This document shows positions 23,604-31,892 of a DNA stretch of 64,000 nt, piece by piece. Each line of letters starts with the position of its first letter. The first letter of the stretch is position 1. Position numbers and translations under genes: made by a program. The stretch is from an uncultured Myxococcales bacterium. GTDB lineage: Bacteria; Myxococcota_A; UBA9042; DTJE01. The DNA lies in the NCBI GenBank assembly GCA_903936705.1, contig CAIZWN010000068.1:124001-188000 (forward strand). The letters are read 5' to 3'. Under the pieces are notes generated by a model. The model was not told the origin of the DNA. It saw only the letters and a program-made list of their open reading frames with translations, and did not search any database.

Positions 23604-24659
23604 CTAGCTGGACTCCAGGTCCTTGATCTGCTCGTACAGTTTGCGGATGGCTCGCGACGGATCGCGGGGGATTTCCACTTCTACGCGCACCCACAGGTCG
23701 CCCCGGGTGCGGGCACCAAGTCGCGGCATGCCCTCGCCATGGATTCTGATGGTGTCCCCTGGCTGGCTGCCCTTTGGGATATCGACCTTGACGTTACCCA
23801 GGATGCCATCAATCTCGATCTTCTTGCCCAGAACGGCGTCCGCAACCGATATGGTTCTGTCGTGAACCAGGTCGTCACCCTCGCGGCCGAATCTGGGATC
23901 CTCGCGAACGCCGACGACGACATAAAGGTCCCCGGCCGGTGCGCCGGTGTCACCCACCCCGCCCGCTCCGTTCACGCGGAGAGTGTTGCCCGAGTCGATC
24001 CCGGCCGGGATGCGAACCTTGATTGTCTTTTCGGTAGTGGTGTGTCCCGTGCCGCTGCACTTTGCGCAGCGCTCCTTGATGATCCGGCCAGCCCCGTGAC
24101 AATTCGGGCAGGTCGTCGTGATCGTGAACAGGCCTTGGTTGTGGGCGATCCGGCCGTTGCCGCGGCACGCAGGGCAGCGTTCCGGACCAGACCCTTCCGC
24201 GGCGCCGGTCCCGTGGCATGTCGAACACGCCTCGTCCCGGCTGATGCCGATCTCTTTCTCGATTCCGGTGGCGGCTTCTGCCAGTGTAACGACCACCTCA
24301 ACCTGCTGGTCTCGACCCTTGCCGCGCCTTTGGCTTGACTGGCCGCGTCCTCCGAAAAGGTCGCCCAGCCCGCCGCCGAACATGTCCATGAAGTGCGAGA
24401 ATATGTCGGACGCCGAGGTGTCGTAACCCCGTCCCTTCAATCCTGCCTCGCCGAAGCGGTCATAAACCTGGCGCTTGTCCGGGTCCGAAAGGACGTCGTA
24501 CGCCTGGGCGGCGGCCTTGAACTTGTCCTCTGCCTGGGGATCGTCGGGATTCTTGTCGGGGTGGAACTGGACTGCCAGACGGCGGTAGGCCTTCTTGACC
24601 TCCTCCTTGTCGGCGTCGCGTGGAACCCCAAGAATGGCGTAGTAGTCGCGGTCAGCCAT
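23604..24659 (-). CDS. dnaJ: Chaperone DnaJ
   Basis: A 351-aa type I J-protein that stimulates DnaK and holds unfolded proteins. The J domain has His33-Pro34-Asp35. A Gly/Phe-rich stretch ([14 protein letters not shown]) follows, then four zinc-binding repeats ([32 protein letters not shown]), all intact, and the C-terminal substrate domains. The ATG at 24659 is preferred to an upstream TTG because it gives the standard [12 protein letters not shown] start. No dnaK or grpE is nearby. It is divergent from the TolC-like gene. Confidence 0.95.
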   Translation of the reverse strand: MADRDYYAILGVPRDADKEEVKKAYRRLAVQFHPDKNPDDPQAEDKFKAAAQAYDVLSDPDKRQVYDRFGEAGLKGRGYDTSASDIFSHFMDMFGGGLGDLFGGRGQSSQRRGKGRDQQVEVVVTLAEAATGIEKEIGISRDEACSTCHGTGAAEGSGPERCPACRGNGRIAHNQGLFTITTTCPNCHGAGRIIKERCAKCSGTGHTTTEKTIKVRIPAGIDSGNTLRVNGAGGVGDTGAPAGDLYVVVGVREDPRFGREGDDLVHDRTISVADAVLGKKIEIDGILGNVKVDIPKGSQPGDTIRIHGEGMPRLGARTRGDLWVRVEVEIPRDPSRAIRKLYEQIKDLESS

Positions 24660-24778
24660 GGCCGGCAATAAAGGGCATTCGTTGGCGTGCTGTCAAGGGC
24701 ATGCAGGAAATTCTTGAAAATGAAGATGTCCCAGCTTGCGACTTGTAAGGCTGGATGCCTTCCCGGTGGCAGGGCGAC

Positions 24779-24807
24779 TTGACGGCTAATAATCGTTTGA
24801 TTAAGGT
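24779..24807 (+). promoter_or_regulatory. Predicted promoter of the TolC-like gene
   Basis: TTGACG (24779-24784, 5 of 6), 17-bp spacer, TAAGGT (24802-24807, 3 of 6). The candidate TetR operator at 24791-24802 fills most of the spacer, where a bound repressor would block polymerase. Confidence 0.45.
24791..24802. promoter_or_regulatory. Candidate TetR operator, copy 2
   Basis: AATC-GTTT-GATT, the exact reverse complement of the 12-bp core at 1717-1728 in the tetR promoter. It lies between the -35 and -10 of the TolC-like gene. The shared core suggests common control. Confidence 0.6.
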
Positions 24808-24885
24808 CCCTGGGATCAACGCCGGTCCATGCTGCGGGGCCGCCGATTCGGAGGATTTCCGATGATCGCCGAGAGGGAGGAACCC

Positions 24886-26268
24886 ATGCGATTCATGAAA
24901 TGGGTGGTGCCGTTGCTGGCATTCATGATGGGCGCCTTGCCGGCCGCTGCCCAGGTGCGTCAGGTCAGCCTCGAAGAGGCCGTTCGCCTGGGCCTGGAAC
25001 ACTCTCCGGAAATTCGCATGGCGCGGCCGGACGTGGCCAAGGCCGAAGAAGAGAAGCTGTCTGCCGGCCTGGCGATGGGTCCGCGCCTGGGGATTGAGGC
25101 GGGTATCCAGTACTGGGACCATGCGACCAAGGTCAAGCTGATCGACGCGGGTTCGATGACCCTGACGGCGGATCAGATTGCTGCGATCCAGGGCTTGCTG
25201 GGTGATGGATTCGTCAGCCTGCTGTCCAAGCTGGGCGACCCGATGGAGACCCAGAAGCGTGTGACCAGTTCCTTTAATATCCAGGCGGTCCAGCCGCTTA
25301 CGCCATTGTATTCCCTTGCCTCGCTGTACAGGATGCAGGGGGCTGCTCTGGAGGCGACCAAGCTGGAGGTTGTGGCCAAGCAGCAGCAGGTGAAGTTCCG
25401 TATTGCCGACACGTTTTTCAAGCTCATGTCGGCACTCAGGCTGACCGAGGTGACCCAGCAGGCAGTCGAACAGGTTCAGGCTCACCTGAAGACCGCCAAG
25501 GCATACAACGAGGCCGGTCTTGTCGGGCGCGACGACGTTCTGCGTGCCGAAACGATGCTGGCGAAGATCGAGGACCAGCACAATCAGGCGCTTTCGGGCG
25601 TCGCGATGGCGCGGGCTGGCCTTGCGGTTCAGATGGGCATCTCGTGGTCCACGATGCTGATGCCCGTTGGCGATTATCCCGACCCGCCTCCCGAGATATC
25701 GCTGTCCGAGGAAAAGGCGATGGACAAGGCGCTTGCCCAGCGCCCCGAGTTCGGTGCGGTCGAGTGGCGTGGCCGGATGGCCGACGAGGGTTACCAGGCA
25801 TCGATCGGTGCGCTGATCCCGACGATTGCCGGCATCTTCCGATATACCAATTTCCGGGGCAGCACTTTCCAGCGTGAGAACAGCTACTTTGTTGGCGCCG
25901 TGCTTACCTGGAACTTCTTCGACTTCGGTCGGGACTTTCTGAAGATGAAGTCCGTGGGTCACGATGTCGAGAAGGCGCGTGAGGGGCTTTCCGGTGTCCG
26001 GGACCAGATTCGGCTGGACGTCAAGCGGGCTTGGCTGGACATGACGACTGCCCGTTCGTCGCTGGCCTACAACCGTTCTGCCATCGTGTCGGCCGACGAA
26101 GCGCTGCGTGTCGTGACGAGGAAGTACGAGGCATCCACCGCAACTTCGGTCGAGGTGCTGGACGCACAATCCGCCCTTAACCAGGCTCGGGGCGGTTATG
26201 CCGTCGCGCTGTACACCTACTATTCCGCCTACGCGAATATCGAGCGGGCCACCGGCGGCGCGATGTAG
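24886..26268 (+). CDS. TolC-family outer-membrane efflux channel
   Basis: A 460-aa outer-membrane protein with signal peptide MRFMKWVVPLLAFMMGALPA (cleavage near AAAQ). It shows the duplicated TolC/OEP architecture of long helical hairpins and strands: SLEEAVRLGLEHSPEIRMARPDVAKAEEE at the start, and the matching second half with VRDQIRLDVKRAWLDMTTARSSL and TATSVEVLDAQSALNQARGGYAVALY. Two Shine-Dalgarno/ATG pairs exist (24862 and 24886); the second gives the signal peptide at the N-terminus. Its promoter contains the operator core also found at tetR-hlyD, so it probably provides the exit duct for that pump. LolA follows on the same strand after 60 bp. Confidence 0.9.
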   Translation: MRFMKWVVPLLAFMMGALPAAAQVRQVSLEEAVRLGLEHSPEIRMARPDVAKAEEEKLSAGLAMGPRLGIEAGIQYWDHATKVKLIDAGSMTLTADQIAAIQGLLGDGFVSLLSKLGDPMETQKRVTSSFNIQAVQPLTPLYSLASLYRMQGAALEATKLEVVAKQQQVKFRIADTFFKLMSALRLTEVTQQAVEQVQAHLKTAKAYNEAGLVGRDDVLRAETMLAKIEDQHNQALSGVAMARAGLAVQMGISWSTMLMPVGDYPDPPPEISLSEEKAMDKALAQRPEFGAVEWRGRMADEGYQASIGALIPTIAGIFRYTNFRGSTFQRENSYFVGAVLTWNFFDFGRDFLKMKSVGHDVEKAREGLSGVRDQIRLDVKRAWLDMTTARSSLAYNRSAIVSADEALRVVTRKYEASTATSVEVLDAQSALNQARGGYAVALYTYYSAYANIERATGGAM

Positions 26269-26328
26269 ACTCAGGCGCGGTTCGATATCTTTTGGCGATG
26301 GTGCCTTCAACCGGTAGGCTTCTGCCCA

Positions 26329-27069
26329 ATGAAAACCGGATTCGTTGCTGTCTTTCTGCTGCTGGCCTTTTCGGTCCATGCCGGATTTGTCCGTGCGGGT
26401 CAGCCCGCAGGTGCGACAGGCAAGTCCTCAAAGGTGGAGCAGCCGGTTTTGGTCCAGCCGCTGCCGTCGGGTCCCTCGGCCGGCGGTGCCGTTTCCGGCG
26501 GACTCGTGGCGAAGGTCCAGGCGTTCTACGAACGCACCACCGATTTCAAGGCATCCTTCCAGCAGGTTGTGAAGACTCGCAGCCCACGTCGAACCTTCAC
26601 CCGTTCCGGGACTGTGTGGTTTCAGCGTCCCGGAAAGATGCGCTGGGACTACCTGGTTCCCGACAAGGTCCACTACATCAGCGATGGCGAAGTGCTGTGG
26701 TCCTACGACGTTCAGGAGGGCATCGCGTACCGCCTGCCGGTCAAGGACTCGGAACTCTACCAGGCGCTGGGTTTCCTGACCGGTACCGCACGTTTGACCG
26801 ATGCGTTCAATGCAACCGAGTTGCCGGCCACAGCGGCCGGGCTGGTTCCGGTTCTTCTGTCCTCGCGGCAGCCATCCTCGTCGTTCAGGTCGATCACCTT
26901 GTTCGTCAATCCAGTGTCCGGCGAGACCAGCGAGACCGAGGTCGTCGACCCGATCGGCAATGTCAGCCGCGTGCGATTCGATGGGGTATCTTTGGGAAAG
27001 TTGCCGACGGCTGGCTTTTCCTTCACGGTACCTGCGGGTGTTCGGGTACAGGACCTGGGGTCACCATGA
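26329..27069 (+). CDS. lolA: Outer-membrane lipoprotein carrier protein LolA
   Basis: A 246-aa periplasmic chaperone that carries lipoproteins to the outer membrane. The signal peptide (about 1-23) is followed by a Pro/Gly-rich segment and then the LolA fold: VQAFYERTTDFKASFQQVV, SGTVWFQRPGKMRWDY, ISDGEVLWSYDVQEGIAYR and TLFVNPVSGETSETEVVD. The stop overlaps the start of rimO (ATGA), showing tight coupling. Its presence fits the many lipoproteins encoded nearby. Confidence 0.92.
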   Translation: MKTGFVAVFLLLAFSVHAGFVRAGQPAGATGKSSKVEQPVLVQPLPSGPSAGGAVSGGLVAKVQAFYERTTDFKASFQQVVKTRSPRRTFTRSGTVWFQRPGKMRWDYLVPDKVHYISDGEVLWSYDVQEGIAYRLPVKDSELYQALGFLTGTARLTDAFNATELPATAAGLVPVLLSSRQPSSSFRSITLFVNPVSGETSETEVVDPIGNVSRVRFDGVSLGKLPTAGFSFTVPAGVRVQDLGSP

Positions 27070-28415
27070 ACACGTCCGGCAACACCGGACGCCGACGCCG
27101 CGCGTCGTGCGGCAGCGTCTGCGCCATCACATTGGGGTGCCCGCGCAATCGTGTGGATACTGAAGTGATGCTGGGGGACCTTCTTTCGGCTGGGTACGCC
27201 CTGGCGGAACTGCCAGAGGATGCCGACGTGGTCCTGGTCAACACCTGTGGATTCCTGGTCGATGCGCGCAAGGAGTCGGTCGCCGTCCTGCAGGAAGCTG
27301 CAAGGGCATTGAGGCCAGGGGGCCGGCTGGTGGCTACCGGATGCATGGCAGAAAAATTCCGGCACGAGATCGAATCAAGCGTGCCCGAGGCCGAGGTGCT
27401 GGCCGGGGTGCGGGATCTGCTGGCGCTGCGGGGGCGCCTGGAAGGAAATCCCCGGACCGGGCCTGCGGTGTCACCGACGGCTGCCAATCCCCGCCTGGTG
27501 ACGACGGGTGCGAACCTGGCCTACCTGAAGATCAGCGAGGGCTGCAACCGCCAGTGCTCGTTCTGCATCATTCCGCGGATTCGTGGGCGCCAGCGCAGCA
27601 GGCCGGTGGATGACGTGGTTGCCGAGGCGCTGGCCCTGGCTGGCAGCGGGGTGCGCGAGATCGTTCTGGTTGCCGAGGACCTTTCTCACTGGGGTGCCGA
27701 TCTGCCGGACGCCCCGCGCCTGGCCTCCCTTGTGGGACGATTGGCCGATGCCGTTCCGGAAGGGACGTGGCTGCGACTGATGTACGTGTACCCTCGGGAC
27801 ATCGAGGATGAACTGTTGGACTTGATGGCAGGCCACCCTGCGGTTCTACCGTACCTGGATCTTCCAGTGCAGCATGGCGATGACGGCGTGTTGCGGGCCA
27901 TGCGTCGCGGGACGACTGCCCGCGCGCTGACCGGGCTGGTGGACCGGGTACGGGCGCGCGTGCCAGGGGTCGTTCTGCGAACTACCTACCTGATCGGCTT
28001 TCCGGGTGAGGACGACGCGGCGTTCGAGAACCTGCGTCGGTTTGCCCAGCAGACGCGGTTCGAAATGGCCGGGGTGTTCGCCTTCTCGCCGGAACCTGGT
28101 GCCCGGGCAGCCCTTCTGCCAGGGCAGGTGCCGGCAACCGTGAAGCGCCGCCGCAAGTCAATCCTGGAGGACGACCTGTCCGGCATCGCGGCACAGGCCA
28201 GGGAGTCGCTGGTAGGACAGGTTCATGCAGCGGTTGTCGAGGTGCGCACTGGCGGTTTGACCGAGGGCCGTCTGTGGTTCCAGGCGCCTGAGGTCGATGG
28301 ATGCGTCCGGATCTCGGGCGGGAAGTTGTCCCAGGGCGATCGCCTGGACGTGAAAGTCACCGGTTTCTCGGGCAGCGACTTCGAGGCCCGCCCGGTCGGC
28401 CGTGGAAAGGCGTGA
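27066..28415 (+). CDS. rimO: Ribosomal protein uS12 methylthiotransferase RimO
   Basis: A 449-aa radical-SAM enzyme that methylthiolates an Asp of ribosomal protein S12. The N-terminal MTTase domain starts ITLGCPRNRVDTEVMLGDL and holds the cluster cysteines in LGCPRN, NTCGF and ATGCMAEKF. The radical-SAM triad is Cys160-x3-Cys164-x2-Cys167 (EGCNRQCSFC). A TRAM domain closes the protein. 'LGCPRNRVD' favours RimO over MiaB. It overlaps lolA by four bases and is followed after two bases by a HAD phosphatase gene. Confidence 0.93.
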   Translation: MNTSGNTGRRRRASCGSVCAITLGCPRNRVDTEVMLGDLLSAGYALAELPEDADVVLVNTCGFLVDARKESVAVLQEAARALRPGGRLVATGCMAEKFRHEIESSVPEAEVLAGVRDLLALRGRLEGNPRTGPAVSPTAANPRLVTTGANLAYLKISEGCNRQCSFCIIPRIRGRQRSRPVDDVVAEALALAGSGVREIVLVAEDLSHWGADLPDAPRLASLVGRLADAVPEGTWLRLMYVYPRDIEDELLDLMAGHPAVLPYLDLPVQHGDDGVLRAMRRGTTARALTGLVDRVRARVPGVVLRTTYLIGFPGEDDAAFENLRRFAQQTRFEMAGVFAFSPEPGARAALLPGQVPATVKRRRKSILEDDLSGIAAQARESLVGQVHAAVVEVRTGGLTEGRLWFQAPEVDGCVRISGGKLSQGDRLDVKVTGFSGSDFEARPVGRGKA

Positions 28416-28417
28416 TT

Positions 28418-29080
28418 ATGGGAACCGATATTCTTGACGGTATCGACGGCATTCTCTTTGACCTGGATGGCACCCTGGCCGATACGTTCCTGGACTTGCG
28501 GACGGCTGTGAACCACGTGCGCGGCCAGCGAAGTCTTCCTCCGCTGCCTCTGGACGTCGTGATGTCACATGTCGGAAGGGGCGTTGGCTCGCTGGTGGCG
28601 GGGGCGTTGCAGGCCGATGATCCGGTGATGATCGCCCAGGGGATCGACGCCTTCCGCACGTACTACGCGGCGCACCTGCTGGATGAAACGCGGGCATATC
28701 CGGGAGCGGTCGATGCCGTGGCCTCCCTGGTCGGGCGGCGGCGCGCAGTCCTGTCGAACAAGCCCGAAGCCATGACGCGATCAATCGTCGAGGGCCTCGG
28801 GTATCGTCCGTATCTTGATGGCGCCTGGGGAGGCGATTCGTTCACGGTCATGAAACCTGACCCTGCCGCAATTCTTTCGGTTCTGGCGATCATGGGTGTA
28901 TCGCCGGACCGGGCGCTGATGGTGGGTGATTCGGATGTGGATATCGAGGCTGCCAGACGCGCCGGCGTGCGCTCGGCACTTGTTCGTACGGGACTCTGGC
29001 GTGCCAGTGTGATGCCGCCCGATGTCGTTGTCGAGAATCTTGCCGAACTGGTTAATCGGCTTGACTCTGCCGCTCGATAG
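28418..29080 (+). CDS. HAD-family hydrolase, phosphoglycolate-phosphatase-like
   Basis: A 220-aa cytoplasmic phosphatase. HAD motif I is FDLDGTLADT, motif II SNKPEA, and motifs III/IV MKPDP and MVGDSDVDIEAARRAG. The cap between motifs I and II is helical, as in Gph-type phosphoglycolate phosphatases; the substrate is not certain. The ATG at 28418 lies two bases after the rimO stop, implying one operon. A longer frame from 28301 overlaps rimO and is not supported. Confidence 0.85.
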   Translation: MGTDILDGIDGILFDLDGTLADTFLDLRTAVNHVRGQRSLPPLPLDVVMSHVGRGVGSLVAGALQADDPVMIAQGIDAFRTYYAAHLLDETRAYPGAVDAVASLVGRRRAVLSNKPEAMTRSIVEGLGYRPYLDGAWGGDSFTVMKPDPAAILSVLAIMGVSPDRALMVGDSDVDIEAARRAGVRSALVRTGLWRASVMPPDVVVENLAELVNRLDSAAR

Positions 29081-29087
29081 TGATAAA
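29061..29087 (+). promoter_or_regulatory. Possible promoter before rplY
   Basis: TTGACT (29061-29066) and GATAAA (29082-29087) with a short 15-bp spacer, overlapping the end of the HAD gene. A GC-rich leader of about 120 bp follows. Weak. Confidence 0.3.
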
Positions 29088-29216
29088 CATCCGCGCCTTT
29101 CGGTTTCGGCCGAGCCGGGCGGTGACCGTCGTCTCCCGCCCCATCGCCCACGGTGGGTGATTCGGTCCGGACCGGGCTGCATGCGGCCCGAAGGGGAAAG
29201 GTCCAGGAGGAACACA

Positions 29217-29909
29217 ATGGAACACGTGCAAGTCAAAGCGAAATCCCGGACGGTCGTCGGCAAGGGATACGCGCGCAAGATACGTGCGCTGGGCTACCTG
29301 CCCGCGGTCCTCTACGGAGGAACCGAGGGAGCCGTCCCGCTGGTGGTCGATCCGAAGGTCATCTCGGGCATCCTGAAGAGCCACACTGGCCGAAACACCG
29401 TGGTTCGACTGCAGGTCGAGGGTGACTCTGCCGGTGAATGCATCGCGATTGTTCGTGACTTCACCGTTCATCCGGTCAAGCGCACACTGGAACATTGCGA
29501 TTTCCTGCGGGTTAACGACCAGACCGAACTGCTGGTCAAGGTGCCCATCAAGACGATCGGCAAGGCCGAGGGCGAAAAGCTGGGCGCGCGCCTGAATATC
29601 GCGATGCGCCAGGTAACCCTGAAGTGCAAGGCCGGCGCCGTGCCGGACGCCATCGTTATCGACGTTACCCCCTTCCAGGTGGGCCAGTCGATGTCGCTGT
29701 CCCAGCTTCCCCTGCCCGAGGGAGTGCGTGCGGTGTTCATCAAGGACAACGCCGTGGTGACCGTGAAGATCCCGCGTGCGGAAAAGGAAGAAGAAACAAA
29801 GGTGGCGGAAGGCGCTGCGGCGACCGAAGCTGCTGCTCCGGCGGCTGGTGCCGCGGCTCCTGCGGCGGCCGGTGCGGCCCCTGCTGCGGCCAAGCCCGAG
29901 AAGAAGTAG
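29217..29909 (+). CDS. rplY: Ribosomal protein bL25 (long CTC/TL5 type)
   Basis: A 230-aa 5S-rRNA-binding protein. The N-terminal L25 domain (VKAKSRTVVGKGYARKIRALGYLPAVLYGG) is followed by the C-terminal TL5/CTC domain and a low-complexity Ala/Pro/Glu tail ending AAAKPEKK. AGGAGG precedes the ATG at 29217; the longer frame from 29022 overlaps the HAD gene. It is followed by pth, the widespread rplY-pth arrangement. Confidence 0.94.
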   Translation: MEHVQVKAKSRTVVGKGYARKIRALGYLPAVLYGGTEGAVPLVVDPKVISGILKSHTGRNTVVRLQVEGDSAGECIAIVRDFTVHPVKRTLEHCDFLRVNDQTELLVKVPIKTIGKAEGEKLGARLNIAMRQVTLKCKAGAVPDAIVIDVTPFQVGQSMSLSQLPLPEGVRAVFIKDNAVVTVKIPRAEKEEETKVAEGAAATEAAAPAAGAAAPAAAGAAPAAAKPEKK

Positions 29910-29981
29910 GACCTTCCTGGCCTGGCGGCAGCGAACCTGTCGTCAAGCCCGGTCGTTTTCATTTGAAACCTGGGGCGCTTC

Positions 29982-30617
29982 GTGAAGCTGGTCTGCGGGC
30001 TCGGCAACCCGGGCGCGTGCTATGCCCGGACGCGGCACAACGTGGGCTTCATGGCCGTCGAGGCCTTTGTTGGCCCTCTGTCTGCAGTGTTCGGCGAGCG
30101 GTGGCAGGCTCGAACGGCAATCGTCTCGCCCGGTGGCGTAGACGTGCTGCTGGTGCTGCCGCAGACGTTCATGAACCTGTCCGGCCTCGCAGTCGATGCG
30201 GCGGCAAGGTTCTTTTCAGTCGAACCGATCGATGTGCTGGTTGTGCATGACGACGTCGATCTCCCGCTGGGCCGCGTGCAGGTCAAGATGGGGGGCGGCG
30301 ACGGCGGGCACAACGGGATCCGCTCGATCATCGAGGTAATGGGCACCCCGGATTTTCCCCGCATTCGCGTGGGGGTGGGGCGCCCGGATGACGCGGAACC
30401 CGACATGGTGAACCACGTGCTTTCTCCGTTTCGTACGGAGGAGCTGTCGGTTCTCGACGAGGCCCTGAAGCAGGCCGTCGAGGGAATTAGGGAGTGGGTC
30501 GTCGGGGGGGTCCCGAAGGCCCAGAACCGGGTGAACCGCAGGGTTCGCCCGGCGAAGCCTTCTTGCCCGGGGGACGAAAGCCACCCCGGGCCGCAAGACC
30601 GGAAGGAGGTTGAATGA
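29982..30617 (+). CDS. pth: Peptidyl-tRNA hydrolase
   Basis: Releases tRNA from prematurely dropped peptidyl-tRNA. The protein is 211 aa. Motifs: MKLVCGLGNPG, TRHNVGF with the catalytic His (residue 19), TFMNLSG, VVHDDVDLPLG and GGGDGGHNGIRSI. It starts at a GTG (29982) with only a weak ribosome site. The last 25 residues (Pro/Gly/Asp-rich) are not typical of the enzyme, and their DNA forms the hairpin proposed to regulate rpsF. The stop overlaps the rpsF start (ATGA). Confidence 0.94.
   Translation: MKLVCGLGNPGACYARTRHNVGFMAVEAFVGPLSAVFGERWQARTAIVSPGGVDVLLVLPQTFMNLSGLAVDAAARFFSVEPIDVLVVHDDVDLPLGRVQVKMGGGDGGHNGIRSIIEVMGTPDFPRIRVGVGRPDDAEPDMVNHVLSPFRTEELSVLDEALKQAVEGIREWVVGGVPKAQNRVNRRVRPAKPSCPGDESHPGPQDRKEVE
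30562..30597 (+). promoter_or_regulatory. S6:S18 complex-binding mRNA hairpin (rpsF leader)
   Basis: A hairpin with arms CTTG + CCCGGGG (30562-30572) and CCCCGGG + CAAG (30584-30590, 30594-30597). All 11 base pairs are Watson-Crick, and a bulged CCG (30591-30593) sits on the 3' side. It ends 16 bases before the rpsF ATG. A stem with a bulged CCG in the rpsF leader is the hallmark of the S6:S18-binding element, which mimics 16S rRNA helix 22 and mediates autoregulation. Here it is embedded in the end of pth. Confidence 0.8.
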
Positions 30618-31153
30618 GTGCCGAGAGGAAATTCACGAAGTACGAGACTGTGATCGTCACTCGTACGGACGCGGGGCAGGAAGCCCAGAAGCGCCTGTAC
30701 GAGAAGATCCAGGAACTCGTGCAAAAGGTCGAGGGGCATCATCTCCGCTTCGAGCTATGGGGCAAGCGGCGATTGGCGTTCCCGATCAAGAAGTGCCTGA
30801 AGGGTGTCTACCTTTACCATGTGTTCCTTTCGGGGGACACGTTCATCCGGGACCTTAACCGGATGCTGAAGCTGAACCCCATCGTTCTTCGCTACATGAC
30901 CATCGTTCTGCAGAACGACATCGACCTGGCCACGTTCGATTTCGAGAAGGAGCGTCTGTTCGACAGCCTCCCGACCGACTCGGATGACCAGGGGGATCGC
31001 TCGCGTTCGACCACCGGCTGGGACTCCGAGTTCCAGGGCCGCGGCGAGGGCAAGCCGGATTCCGAGGATGACGACGACGAGGACGACGAGGACGAGGAAG
31101 GCGGCGAGCGTCGGAAGGGCAAGGGCCGCGACGAGGACGACGAGGAGGAATAG
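30614..31153 (+). CDS. rpsF: Ribosomal protein bS6 with acidic C-terminal tail
   Basis: A 179-aa small-subunit protein that pairs with S18. Residues 1-100 are the S6 fold (KYETVIVTRTDAGQEAQKRL..., LAFPIKKCLKGVYLYHVF). The remaining 70 or so residues are unusual: Asp/Glu runs interrupted by a short Arg/Lys/Gly patch. Standard S6 is about 95-135 aa. The gene starts inside the pth stop (ATGA), preceded by GGAAGGAGG. A CCG-bulge hairpin just upstream suggests feedback by S6:S18. Confidence 0.95.
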   Translation: MSAERKFTKYETVIVTRTDAGQEAQKRLYEKIQELVQKVEGHHLRFELWGKRRLAFPIKKCLKGVYLYHVFLSGDTFIRDLNRMLKLNPIVLRYMTIVLQNDIDLATFDFEKERLFDSLPTDSDDQGDRSRSTTGWDSEFQGRGEGKPDSEDDDDEDDEDEEGGERRKGKGRDEDDEEE

Positions 31154-31156
31154 ATC

Positions 31157-31429
31157 ATGCGCAGTACGCGACCCGACAAGGGTACCGACAAGAAGAAGCG
31201 CCGCGGACCGCCGCGCCGGAAGGTTTGCCCCTTCTGCGCGGACAAGAACGCGCGAATTGACTACAAGAATCCGGCGGCCCTCAAGCGGCTGGTGACCGAG
31301 CGCGGCAAGATCGTGCCTCGCCGTATTTCGGGCGTGTGTGCCCGTCACCAGAGGCAGGTCGCCCTGGCCATCAAGCGGGCGCGCCACATCGCCCTGATGC
31401 CGTACGCCGCCACCGGCGCTGCGGCGTGA
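31157..31429 (+). CDS. rpsR: Ribosomal protein bS18
   Basis: A 90-aa basic protein of the 30S platform, partner of S6. The motif KVCPFC near the N-terminus and a later Cys (GVCARH) suggest the zinc-binding form. [19 protein letters not shown] matches the family core. It begins three bases after rpsF; its Shine-Dalgarno lies in the end of rpsF. Confidence 0.96.
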   Translation: MRSTRPDKGTDKKKRRGPPRRKVCPFCADKNARIDYKNPAALKRLVTERGKIVPRRISGVCARHQRQVALAIKRARHIALMPYAATGAAA

Positions 31430-31448
31430 TAAGGGAGGAGGTGGAGCA

Positions 31449-31892
31449 ATGAAAGTAATTCTAAGCCAGGACGTTGAACAGGTTGGAAAGGCCGGAACTG
31501 TCCTGGAAGTCGCCGATGGGTTTGGTCGCAACTATCTGATCCCCCGTGGGTTTGCCTTGCCGGCGACGGCCAGGTCCATCAACCAGGTGGAACACCAGAA
31601 GCGTATCGTGGCCGATCAGATTGCCAAGAACCGCAAGGATGCGGAGGGTCTGAAGGCGCGTCTGGAGGACGTGGCGTGCAAGATTACGCGTGAGGCCGGC
31701 GAGGAGGACAAGCTCTTCGGGTCGGTCACGGTGCGTGACATCGCGGACGTTCTTGCGGAAGAAGGCTTCGAGATCGATCACAGAAAGGTGATCCTGGACC
31801 AGCCGATCAAGCACCTGGGCGTGTTTACCGTCGAGGTGAAGCTGGCCACCGATGTTGTGGCAAAGGTCAAGGTCTGGGTCGTCGCGAAGTGA
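31449..31892 (+). CDS. rplI: Ribosomal protein bL9
   Basis: A 147-aa large-subunit protein. The N-terminal rRNA-binding domain MKVILSQDVEQVGKAGTVLEVADGFGRNYLIPRGFA is followed by the long connecting helix and C-terminal domain, all of normal length. A strong GGGAGGAGGTGG precedes the ATG. It closes the rpsF-rpsR-rplI operon core and overlaps rsmE by four bases (GTGA). Confidence 0.96.
   Translation: MKVILSQDVEQVGKAGTVLEVADGFGRNYLIPRGFALPATARSINQVEHQKRIVADQIAKNRKDAEGLKARLEDVACKITREAGEEDKLFGSVTVRDIADVLAEEGFEIDHRKVILDQPIKHLGVFTVEVKLATDVVAKVKVWVVAK

Noticed and set aside
24652-26379. 575-codon antisense open frame opposite the TolC-like gene
   Set aside because: The sense gene has signal peptide, Shine-Dalgarno and family motifs; the antisense product has none.
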